NCBI GenBank assembly: GCA_024305745.1
Contig: JAHRBS010000002.1
Coordinates: forward strand, 186,001 to 250,000
Origin: Polyporus tsugae
Lineage: Eukaryota; Basidiomycota; Agaricomycetes; Polyporales; Polyporaceae
Direction of reading: 5' to 3'
DNA: 64,000 nt
This document shows positions 54,466 to 64,000 of the stretch, in pieces. The notes beneath the pieces are model-generated. The model did no database searches and had not been told where the DNA came from. It saw only the letters and a list, made by a program, of their open reading frames with translations. Each line of letters opens with the position of its first letter. Positions within the stretch are counted from its first letter, which is position 1. The position numbers were made by a program, and so were the translations under genes.

Positions 54466-56459
54466 ATGAGTCTAGTCTTCGACCTCGCTATCCTGTTGAC
54501 GAGCCTGAGTTACGTCTCACTGGCCCCATACACCAAGGTCGAGGAGAGCTTCAACCTCCACGCAACCCATGATGTGCTCATGTACGGCGTCGGTCCTTCT
54601 AATTTACACAAAGTGCGCCCGCGTTCTCCGTCCTGCAAACCCACAAGTTGAACATGGCACATTGAACCTGTCCATCGGCTGGCCAGTATGATCACTTCAC
54701 CTTCCCTGGTGCAGTTCCGCGGACGTTCGTGGGGAGCCTCATTCTTGCGTGGGTGTCGAACATCGTGTTGCGCATGGGGTCATGGTTGGGGATTTTCGAG
54801 GACAAGTTTGACATGCAGATCATCTGTGAGTCCCATCTTTTTCCGTTACGTCCCGTCCGACAGGAAGTACTCAAGCGGGCTCAGTGCGAATGGTTCTCGC
54901 CAGTGCCAACGCCGTAGGACTAATTTCCCTTCGGCGTGCTGTGACACGGCGGTTTGGACGACCAGCTGGCTTCATGTTTGTTCTCCTGTCAATAACGCAG
55001 TTCCACCTCCCGTTCTGGATGGGCCGTACATTGCCAAACATGTTTGCCCTTCTACCTGGTGCGTCCGTTTGCCTTCCCCGTCATCGAGTGTTTAAGGCTC
55101 ATTCAGCCTGTTGGCCGGTAGCGAACGTGGCCCTACGTCTTCTAATCGACCGGGCACCGAACTCGACGCGAACGTCCAAGTCAAACATACATTGGGCAGT
55201 AGCCCTCCTAACATTTACGACCGTCGTGTTCCGCTCGGAACTCCTCCTTCTTCTTGGGCCTCTCGCCCTCCAGGCCATCATCAGATATACGTCCCTGTAC
55301 AGTGTAATCAAGGTTGGGCTTGTCTCTGGCATAATCTGTGTTGGTGAGTCTATGCGCGTTTTGGGCAATTGTTCGCGACTGACGAACACAGCTATCACCG
55401 TGCTGGTCGACTCGTATTTTTGGCAGCAGTGGCCACTGTGGCCAGAGTTATATGGGATTTACTTCAACGTCATCCAGGGTAAGAGTTCAGAGTGGGGCGT
55501 AAGTCGACATCCCATCCGACTACGAAAATTTCTGACCTCACGTCGCTTGTCTCCAGGTTGAGCCATTCCATACATACTTGACCTCCTACCTCCCGAGGCT
55601 GTTGCTCTCCTCTCTTCCGCTCTCCGTCCTCGGCTTCTTGCTTGACGGCAGAGTCCGGTCCTTCCTTTTGCCGTACCTGGCCTTCGTCGCTCTCATCAGC
55701 GGACTCGCACATAAAGAATGGCGGTTCGCCATATACGTCGTGCCTGCGTTCAATGTCGCCGCCGCTCGTGGTGCTACCTGGCTGTAAGTTCAGCACCGAT
55801 TTAACTCTGCCGTTCGAGATTCTGATTAATTATTTGCGCCATTCCAGGGCAAGCAGACGGAAGAGCTCGATCTTCGGCCAACTATGCTTCCTTGCTGTCG
55901 TCGGGATGTTGGTCGCGAACGCAGCCGCGACGTTCCTCTTTGCGCAAGCGTCGTCCGCGAACTACCCCGGAGGCACCGCATTGCACACATTCAACGCCCA
56001 GTTCGCGTCGGAGGAGAACGGTCCGTCCTGAACTTCTCTCTTCGCACCGTGCCGTTCTGACGTGACGATACGATCCCTGCAGTGCACGTCCACATATCCA
56101 ACCTCGCCGCACAGACGGGCGCATCGCTCTTCCTCCACCGAAACGCGCCCCCGTTCCATCCCTTGGTTGGAGAGCCATCCCACACCAGTTGGGTGTACGA
56201 CAAGACGGAGAACCTCTCCCTCGCGGATCTGACGAAGTCGCACGCCGTCACGCACCTCATCGCCGAAGCGGGGGAGGAGGACCGCGCGCGCGGGTGGACC
56301 CCAGTCGCGCTCGTGGCCGGCTTCGACGGCTGGTGGTTCCACGGGGGGTACGCGCTCCGCGAGGCCCTCTCCCGCGGACAGCTGGGTGGGCTCGGCAGCG
56401 TTCTGGAGATGAAGCGGAGTGCGAAGCTCGTGATTCTGAAGAGGACGACGGGGGTGTGA
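54466..56459 (+). CDS. ALG12: ALG12, ER alpha-1,6-mannosyltransferase (GT22)
   Basis: Eight exons, 54466-54612, 54687-54825, 54885-55058, 55122-55343, 55392-55498, 55557-55783, 55848-56020 and 56083-56459, encode 521 residues. ALG12 adds the eighth mannose, alpha-1,6-linked, to the dolichol-linked N-glycan precursor on the lumenal side of the ER. Evidence: the N-terminal APYTKVEESFNLHATHD motif of GT22 enzymes, YDHFTFPGAVPRTFVG, RRAVTRRFGR, FHLPFWMGRTLPN, DSYFWQQWPLWPEL, the HKEWRF motif and many hydrophobic segments. Introns are 48-74 bp. The start at 54466 follows a T-rich tract and is the only Met in frame before the motif. The gene looks intact. Confidence 0.93.
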
Positions 56460-56689
56460 TTTGGGAGGAGGACGGTGGTTCTACTTATGGTACGTCATAT
56501 ATATACCTATACCGTGATACTGCGAAGTGGAAGTGGTTACTGAATAGTCCACGCGTATGCAGGGGGGGCGTGCTACATATTTTCGAGGCGGATGGCAGTC
56601 TGCGACTGACATCCGCCGGTGTCAATAGAACGAACCCTCTATGCTACGCTCGGCTCTGAACCAATGGCTAATCGTTTTCGCTCAGACTA

Positions 56690-57345
56690 CATATCACAGC
56701 GAAAGCATGGGCCCACTTCCGTCAGCTGAGACCAGTCGGGCAGGATTTCGTGCTGATGGGAGATATGGACGACATCACTGTGTCAATGGCATGCGAGGTC
56801 ACTGATGACGCACTCGAGCACCTTCCCCCCGGAACCGTCGGAGCCCTGCTCGAAATCCCCTGGCATGGGTGCGACTCGGGAGATGAGACTACATACATAT
56901 GTATGGTGAGTCTGATCTTCCTGAGTACGCTAGCATGAGACCGGTTTCCCTTAGTGCTATCATACAATCAGCGTAATAAGTGATATTCAACAAATTGACA
57001 GGAGTCTTCTACATAATGCTATGCAAGCCTTCCGGCAAAATGCACAGGGGAAGGAAGCCGGTCATTTACGTCTTCCCTCTTTATACGATATCCGATGTCG
57101 TCGCGCTTCGCTTTCTCCCCCAGCATGCGTACGAGCGCGCGGGGATCGAGTCCGAACGTCGTGGCTCGCGCGTTCATGCTGTTCCGCGGGGTCGCCGCGG
57201 AGGTGGCGGATTTGTGGGCGGCGGGGAGTGAACGGGTCGGAACGCCGGTTGACTGGGTGGAGGTCGTCGGCGTGAGACCGGGAGAGCTTGGGATGCGAGC
57301 GTGCTCCGAGTCTCGGAGTGGAACGCCATGGAGGTCCTGTAGAAC
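56690..57345 (+). pseudogene. Decayed paralogue of the gene at 58953-60269
   Basis: The frame at about 56699-56890 gives KAWAHFRQLRPVGQDFVLM…CEVTDDALEHL. It aligns with KARRHFRLGNAEEEFVLV…VEVTDDVLKHV of the intact gene. Around 57050 RKPVIYVFPL matches RKPVIYLMPP, and 57100-57340 gives VALRFLPQHAYERA…VVARAFMLFRGVAAEVADLW, matching VALRFLPQRAYERT…VVTRVMMLFRGISASEVGMW. The middle (QWTFTHIYP to YWLPAFSKH) is deleted and frames shift, so this is a tandem-duplicate pseudogene. From 57346 to 57735 I see no gene. Confidence 0.75.
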
Positions 57346-57735
57346 GTGCTCAGTCGCTTTGAATCGCCTCGAGGCACGGACTTGGACTCGTTCAATGCGT
57401 CCAGCGCTGGCCGCATGTGGCGGACTCGCAATCTTCCGGCTTCTGTCCACGCTCTCCTTCGTCCTCTTGTAGTCCAAATATGCAGGAGCCGCGATGGCAT
57501 CCTCTATGGTAGGGTGTGATCTCGGCGATGCAAACTAGGTAAGACAACCACGGTTGTACGACATTTCAAAATTTCACCGCCCGCCGTCGCCGTACCAACT
57601 TGACTCCACCCACGTTAACCACATACTCGTAACCATGACCCGACATTGCTCTTGATCCATGGAATGTGACAAGTATGCTACAAGACTGATACGAGAGGGC
57701 GGTCGAGGACCGCTGGACCTTATCCTCTCTCCAAC

Positions 57736-58451
57736 TTACCCCAAGTACTTGGAATTGACGTGGAATTGAAGACCCATAAGAGCTGGCACCATCTCCTGCA
57801 AAGATCAGTACAGCCGTTGGTTGGTTAGTTAGGTTTGACAGATTCGTACCGCAGGCCGGTTCCGACGGACCTTGGGCGTTATGTCGATGCCTACCTCGCG
57901 GAATGCTGCGACCATCTTGAACCCCTTCTCCTGTACATCCTCCAGCGCTTGGAATTCGTCAAGGGTCAGGTCGGGTGGCCAGATCCGTGTCGGATAGATG
58001 ATCCCTGCATGTCGTAGACGTGCACGCAGCAAAATACACGGTGAGCCTGAGCCTTGAACTTGAAACGCAGCCAATTGGCAAAATACACCGACGCACCGGA
58101 GTCGGTCACAAGCTGCATGTACTCCTGCACGGCCTTCAGGACCTTCGGTCTCTCCATCATCACCTGCCACAGCTCCATCTGTATCGCAATGATGCCCTCC
58201 GAGTCCTCTGAGAACTTGTCCGCCCTACGGTGTGCGGTGGTCGAGAACGGGGCGATCGTGCGGAGGGCGACGCGTGCCTTTGACGAGGACTGAGCCTGGT
58301 GCGGATGAGAGTGTGCGCGGGACGACGGGCGCGGGTGAGCCAAGAGCGATGGAGGCCATGGTGCTTGCTTGTGGGCGAGGCGTATAGCAGAGGTCGCGAG
58401 CGCACCGATGCGAGACATCGGAGCGGGGATCCCTCTGCCAGGCATGAACAT
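57736..58451 (-). CDS. Small mitochondrial-type protein of unknown function
   Basis: Exons complement(57736-57795, 57850-58004, 58040-58451) give 208 residues. The N-terminus is basic, hydroxyl-rich and without acids for about 60 residues (MSRIGALATSAIRLAHKQ…), like a mitochondrial presequence. It is followed by KFSEDSEGIIAIQMELWQVM, RPKVLKAVQEYMQLVTDSG, PDLTLDEFQALEDVQEKGFK and a C-terminus EMVPALMGLQFHVNSKYLG. The first intron in this model is only 35 bp (58005-58039), very short, but it is the only junction that keeps the natural frame. The start may be 58451, 58445 or 58418. The family is not recognised. Confidence 0.6.
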
Positions 58452-58952
58452 TCGGAAGAGCGTGTTGGCACAAGTCGGTGCGGCAAGGGGAAAACAATCT
58501 GGGCTTGGCAACGGTCGTCGAGGGTGGTCGAGGGTACTGGGCTGTGGTGGCGGGGAAGAGCTTGAACGTTATGGCGGCCAGAGGCGGAAGATATATGCGA
58601 GGGACGAGAGACACCAAAACGGGATTCTCGTATGTTATGACGTCAGACACTGCATCAACGCACATCATCATGCCAGCTGGGGAGGAGAAAACCGGATACT
58701 TGAGGACGCACTTGAGGTGAGCGACTCACGCCGGTGGACTTGGTGGTAAGTGCCTCAGGTCGTATCGTGGTCGGACTTCGAATCCGGCTGAACGAGTTTT
58801 CTCGGTGGCGGTGTCTCAGCTTGCTCGAGCGATTTCCCTGCCAGTGCGCGTGAGGCCTAGGGGTACTTAATCTGAGCCTACTAATAGGCGAGTCATTCCA
58901 TTCTCTCAATCTCCCCTATTGACACAAGGGCTTTCTGCCCATACCGCCAGCC
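58452..58952. other. Divergent intergenic region
   Basis: This lies between two divergently transcribed genes and probably holds both promoters. No gene or clear element is seen. Confidence 0.4.
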
Positions 58953-60269
58953 ATGCCGCTTGAAACCACACCCAGACGCTCCGATGCACCTGTAATCCTC
59001 TTACGGGTGAGATGGAATTCGCGCGTTGCAGGATTCGAGAAGACTGGCATCGAGGTTAGCAACTATGCAGAAATTCAACAGTCGACCTAATGCTGTACCT
59101 CCAGGAGCTCGTCGAGAAAGCACGCCGGCATTTCCGCCTGGGAAATGCTGAGGAGGAATTCGTCCTCGTCACTTCCATTGCGGGCGAAAAGGTCGAGGTG
59201 ACGGATGACGTCCTGAAACATGTCTCGGGGAAGTCGGTGCTTATCCTCGAGAGGCTACCGAAGTGCAACAACTCGGACGACAGATGCGATGGGACTGAGT
59301 CGTCCTTGGACTCAAAGGCGAATGCAACAGTCTCTCGTCCGCCGCCACCACCAGTAGCACTGCCCAAGGCTGTGACTGTTCAAGGTGCCGCCGTGAATGC
59401 GTGAGCAGCAGTTCATATTCAGTCGCTCGAAGGGACCTTGACTTGACATCTGGCTTGGCTTTCCAAGGTCGCAAGCAGTCCGAGGTCCTCAGCTTGCACC
59501 ATTGCCGCTTCATTCAGCGTCGCCTAGGTTGAGGAAGCCGGTTATTTACCTCATGCCTCCCAAGCCTTTAGCCAACGTCACTGTCTCCGTGCGCCTTGTT
59601 CCCCAGTGGACATTCACGCACATTTATCCGGTTCAAAAACTTCAAGATCACCTCGATGACGGGGGCCAAAGCGTAACCTGGTCTGTTTCCGCGCGTCCTG
59701 ACGGGTCGCTCGTCGAGAAGGGCTCAGGACTGCAGTTGTCCTATCTCTTCTGGGAGGCCGCGGCAGCGCCGTGCAGCGCGCCACCTAGCCCTCCCCTAGA
59801 CCCGGTCAATCACTATGCAGTGACAGGACCAGACGACATCGAACGCTTCGACCCCACCAATCCGACGCTTGCCCCCGATACGCCTACGGCCGTTCTCCTC
59901 CCATTCGCAAACCTGCTCCCGTACATCGACAGGACCCTCAAGACGCTAGCGCTGCACACCGCGGCGCGGAACGACTTCATCACCTACTGGCTGCCCGCCT
60001 TCTCGAAGCACCCCTACGTCGCGCTGCGCTTCTTACCCCAGCGTGCGTACGAGCGCACTGCGGAACTGGAGGTGGTGCCTGCCCCGGACGTGGTGACGCG
60101 CGTCATGATGCTCTTCCGCGGCATCTCCGCCTCTGAAGTGGGCATGTGGACTGCTGCCAGAGAGCGGGTTGGAAAGGTGGATTGGGCCAGCGTCGTGGGT
60201 GTCAGCGTTGAGGCTTTCGACGCAACTCGCTTCAGAGTGCTCGAGTGGGGAGGTATGGAGGTCGTCTGA
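58953..60269 (+). CDS. Basidiomycete-type KPVIYL…YLFWEA protein of unknown function
   Basis: Three exons, 58953-59054, 59105-59400 and 59468-60269, give 399 residues. The N-terminal 90 residues (PVILLRVRWNSRVAGFEKTG, then EELVEKARRHFRLGNAEEEFV…EVTDDVLKHVSGKSVLILER) look like a small ubiquitin-like or effector-type fold. A Pro-rich linker follows (SRPPPPPVALP). The C-terminal domain starts RKPVIYLMPPKPLANVTVSV and contains WTFTHIYP, ARPDGSLVEKGSGLQLSYLF, LPFANLLPYIDRTL, DFITYWLPAFSKHPYVALRF and MMLFRGIS. I know this C-terminal pattern only from uncharacterised fungal proteins. A decayed tandem copy lies at 56690-57345. The junction of exons 2 and 3 uses the 3' splice site TTCCAAG. Confidence 0.7.
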
Positions 60270-60480
60270 TCGACCGGCGATGCCATCCCCCAAAGCGACT
60301 TTACCGAGCGGGGTGCGAAGCCCGTGATAAGTTTGAAGAGGATCCGTATCTACTGGTGGTAGGGAGATCGAAGTGATTACTGAATATTGAATGCATGTAC
60401 ATGCAAGGAGCCATTGTTTAACCTGACGTGGATCGTTCGTCTGCTAGTATCATCCGCCATTGTAATATAGACCGAAACCT
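60270..60480. other. Intergenic between convergent genes
   Basis: It contains text related to the 3' end of ALG12 and its downstream flank: GCGAAGC(C/T)CGTGAT…GAAGAGGA at 60317-60344 against 56430-56453, GTTACTGAAT(A/G)… further on, and ATGCTACGCTCG in both places. It is probably part of the same segmental duplication that produced the pseudogene at 56690. Confidence 0.4.
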
Positions 60481-63462
60481 TCATGCTACGCTCGACAGGC
60501 AGCGGAACTCCGAGGTCAAAGTGGGCACTGGGACCTGCGTGATATCCGTGGTGGAAGAGTTGGAGGCGTGGACCTGGGTCTTGACCTTCTTGATGTCCGT
60601 GTCCTCGGTCTCGTCTTCGGGGACGTAATCCTCCTCCGAGACCTCGCTCAGCACGGGGCTCGCACGAAGCTTGCGCTCCCTGCGCTCGTCCTGCTTCGAC
60701 AGGTACAGCGTGGCCATGGCGAAGCACACTAGTGGAAGGCTCGTGAGCTACAATAGCCACCGATACAAAACATTGAATACGCACTCATGCAGAAGTTGAT
60801 GCACGCGGTGGCGACGTTGCCCTTGAACACACTAGAAGAACGCCGCTCAGTTTGGGGCATGCACTACAACGGCCACAGATGTGCTCACCGTGGTTGCTCG
60901 ACTTGCGGGAAGATGAGTCTGGGGAGTAGGAGGGGAAAGGGTCAGATACAGACGAAAGATGGTCAGAGCAAAAAAAAAAAAACGCACATAGGTAGCCATG
61001 CTTGTACCACGTATGCGAACATGTTGCAGCTAGCCACGACGAAGGCGCGCTCTAAAGACCTCGTGTCAGGCGCCCCACTCTCAAGACACGAACGATCCCA
61101 GACGTACTCTCGTTGTCGTGTCCGGTTAGTTCGTTCGCCCACGCCAGGATGAGACCCGACAGCCCGCCCGCTGCGAGAGTCTGAAAGAAAAGGTATAAAT
61201 CTTATGGTTCTGCCTCAAAAGAGCAAGGGTGTCGGAGACGCACGAAGTAATAGAACACCCATCGCCTGTGCTGCATGAGCGACAACACGAGCAAACAAGC
61301 GATCTAAAGGGCATACCGTGCGATGTGCTCGTACACCGGTGTAGAGGCAAGGACGATGTTGGTCACCATGGTCCATGTCTGGTCAGAGGCATTAACGTTC
61401 GATCAGGAGGAGCCCACAAGTCACGGGTACGGGTGAAGATTTGTACTCACCCCTGCAAACAGCATAGGAGGCCATCGGGCTCGGACGATGTCCGACCACC
61501 AAGCATAGGTGAGTGCTACGGAAGATTGCGCGAGGATCCGGTCAGCATACAGGATGGACGACGTGCCCTCCCGCTTGGCTTACTTGTCACGACCTGGACG
61601 GCTTGAATACCAAGAGGGTACGTGTTGATTTGGCCAATGGTGTACACGGTGTGTCCGGGTGTGTTGAAGCTCTTCAGCCTGAGGAGGAGCGTGTTGGTAC
61701 CGTATCATTCGGGGGCAGATAGTGATGACATACCAGAAGATCATGGAACTTGAGGATCCACCACCGTTGTTGAACTTCACTCTACGTCAATTACCGTTGG
61801 ATCAAAGCGGGCGGCGGTACGAACCAGGACATAGACTAGACCAGCGGACGTCAGAACCTCGGATAAGGTGAGTGCAGACACAAAGACCTACGTGGAACGA
61901 GCGTGTATATATGCCATGTAGTGAAGAACCCAAGAATCTGTCCACGAATTCAAGGATCAGGCCTGTTCGGCACAACGGCCGACGATAGTTATATGCATGC
62001 CTACCTTCTTCCTCGTGAACGCGGCAGGAGGCTTTCTCCCGATCTCGGCCATCCTCCTCTTTCCGATGTCGATCTGTTCTTGGGTATAGAAGATCGACGG
62101 CTTGGTGTTTGATGGAAGGTCTAAACTGCCGTTAGCGCAAGCTCCCCCAGTAGGACCTATACATGAACGTCAATGCTCACCTGGCATGATCGCAAAGCCA
62201 AGCAACGCGATGGGGACGGTGATCATGCCGTCAATGATGAAGAGCCCTGACAGAATGATGGGATTAGCACGGACTTCCCAACGCAGACGCCTCAGTACGC
62301 CTTACATTTCCAGCCAGCCAGACCGTGGACGCCGTTCAATCCGTTGTAAGCCCCCTGTAACGCTCAGTGAGTTCAGGCGTCGAGTAGACTCGTATATAGC
62401 TGCACACACTGTTTGAAGGAAACCGCTGAACATGGGGCCGAGTGCGCTTGCAGTCTATAAGGGAGTTCTTGGGGTCAGGCATCTGGCCGTCAACGCGGGA
62501 GCAAGAGCAAGTATAACGGACATGAAAAATGCATGCACGCTTCCCCAGTTCGTCGGGTTTATACCAACTGCCAATCACGTATTGAATGGCCGGGTAGAAC
62601 GTTGACTCGGCAAGACCTGGCAGCAAGATTACCCAGTAAGTAAGTTGTATGTGGCATACTAGTAATCGGACTTGCCCACGAAGAAGCGAACGACAATGAG
62701 CGTCTCGAAGTTCTTCGCGCTCGCAAGCACCATAGTGAGCATACTCCAAATTACCTCCATGGCTGGGATCTATCATAAATGTCAGTCGCAACTTCCGAAA
62801 AGGTTCAAGTAGATGCATACCCAGATCGACGGACGTATCCTGGTGATTAGCATGCTGGTTGATCAATATGTTAGAGAGCCATGGTAGTCGGCGTAGGAGA
62901 CGTAAGTACGGACTTCGAGGGTATCTGCCCGATGACGTATCCACAGGTCCATGCCGTCGTGATGTAGTTCAACTGATTGCCGTGACTGATTACCGGCTAC
63001 TAAGCACGTTATGCATGCAGGTAAATGGACAAGCAGCCTCACAGTCCTAGACTGATAAATATCAAAAGGTAAGCGAGAATCGAGCTAACACGATGAAGAC
63101 TTACTCTTCTTGCATGCCCGACACGTATGCATTCTAGAACAAGCTCAGTTAACGATGGCACCGTGGAGGAAGACGAAAACCTACTGTGATGTTCTGCTGG
63201 TCAAGGTACGTACAGTCGAATCTATCAGCCACACCACGCGCATATAGGGAACGAAACAAGAAACTTATTTGCTGAAATACGACAGCGCTGCGTACGTGAG
63301 AAGGCACGCGTCCAGCTTGAAGAGGAAACGCCGCTCATCCTCGGGCTTGTCCCATGTATCCCTTCGTTGCCAATCAGTTCCAGGAGGCAACAATCCAGCT
63401 AAATATTAGACATACCAAATATAGCTAGTCCACGGGCGTTTTTCTGGCTGGTGAGTGCTCAT
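60481..63462 (-). CDS. MFS transporter, Dal5/Liz1-like (pantothenate or allantoate permease family)
   Basis: A 24-exon model, complement: 60481-60728, 60785-60831, 60889-60918, 60988-61051, 61108-61180, 61244-61265, 61317-61378, 61451-61515, 61584-61678, 61734-61774, 61825-61887, 62005-62120, 62181-62246, 62306-62354, 62410-62454, 62522-62616, 62676-62769, 62821-62854, 62914-62985, 63043-63051, 63105-63133, 63185-63221, 63296-63361, 63416-63462; 522 residues in frame. Motifs: [147 protein letters not shown]. It is a plasma-membrane importer; the substrate is probably pantothenate or a related anion. The intron after FFVG starts GCAAGT. One exon is only 9 bp. Exon 2/3 splicing is doubtful (see findings). 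Confidence 0.82.
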
Positions 63463-64000
63463 TTCGCCCACGTCGACAGACAGACAGAAGTGTTGGTCCC
63501 AAGAGGAGGGCCGGGGGAAAAGGCGGGTTTCCCGCCGTCAAGATAAATACCGTCTTCCAGCACCTCGGCGTGCGTCCCTCGCAAGGCACGAGGAGCTGTG
63601 CTGATTGCGTTCAACGTTCAAGCAGCGGCTGACTGGTTCACTAGTCCGCGATAAAGGCATAACGGAAAGAGGTCCCACGGGAAGGCAAGCCCGGCCATGT
63701 CCTGCGGCGCGTATGCGGTCAGTCAGTTGGCAGCACGCAAGATCGCACAATATAGAAGCTCTACCTCGAGATTCGTTTTGAACTCTGTAAGCTCGACAGC
63801 GTTAAGATTGCAGACTAGTAGATAGTGACTCATATTCCGTGGTATTGGTTGTGAAAAGACATGCGAAATACCAGAGAGCTTTGGTCAAGCGTAGCTGAGA
63901 CGGTTGATTCGTGACGGTGGTCCGAACTGGTGGTCTATTAAGCGCCCAATTGCCACGAGGATATCATCTGATCTCATGAGATATCATGGTAGGCGCCACT
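63463..64000. other. 5' flank of the transporter gene
   Basis: No gene recognised. Short frames such as 63538-63750 (-) have no natural composition. It probably holds the permease promoter. Confidence 0.35.

Noticed and set aside
60729..60784. Apparent frameshift between the last two permease exons
   Set aside because: It disappears if the 3' splice site is CCACTAG at 60729 instead of TTGTAG 19 bp upstream; the intron then has a normal 56 bp.

Overview
This window looks like a basidiomycete fungus, probably Agaricomycetes. Host genes are split by many introns of about 48-80 bp with GT/GC...AG borders. They encode RAD51D, SERINC/Tms1, ALG12, cytochrome-b5-less sulfite oxidase and a Dal5/Liz1-type permease. 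The middle is filled with chromodomain Ty3/gypsy retrotransposons typical of Agaricomycete genomes.

Left gene block (1-13373): the 3' end of an unrecognised gene; a possible broken small secreted protein; sulfite oxidase (-); a DUF1748 mitochondrial-type protein (+); a decayed alpha/beta hydrolase (+); a RAD51D homologue (+); a 488-bp MITE with an 8-bp target duplication; SERINC (+, first intron GC-AG); an isopenicillin-N-synthase-like 2OG-Fe(II) oxygenase (+); then the 3' exon of a minus-strand gene cut by a transposon.

Transposon block (13374-50538): the backbone is one large minus-strand Ty3/gypsy element (called E here, 16291-46242). When its insertions are removed it is about 12.3 kb. 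Three later insertions, each with an exact target-site duplication, sit in it: a hAT DNA transposon (18196-22394, ATCCCACT), gypsy element D (24887-31357, CTTCT) and gypsy element C (31881-38871, GACCA). Removing them restores E's reading frames exactly. E carries long leader ORFs, gag, pol with chromodomain, and three extra ORFs after pol. The last of these runs through the polypurine tract into the 3' LTR and ends in a hydrophobic helix. A 2.9-kb copy of E's 5' end (A, 13374-16290) lies head-to-head with it. To the right is the 3' two-thirds of another element (F, 46243-50538). A, E, C and D all show a Tf1/sushi-type self-priming arrangement. All are decayed, mainly by CGA-to-TGA and other CpG transitions, which also removed a catalytic Asp of reverse transcriptase in C, D and F.

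Right block (50539-64000): two MITEs side by side (Harbinger-like with TTA, Tc1/mariner-like with TA), a GC-rich stretch with inverted repeats, ALG12 (+), a decayed paralogue and its intact relative (a KPVIYL...YLFWEA protein, +), a small mitochondrial-type protein (-) and a 24-exon Dal5/Liz1-family permease (-). The host genes are ordinary housekeeping or metabolic genes without operon logic. The novelty lies in the nested repeat block.
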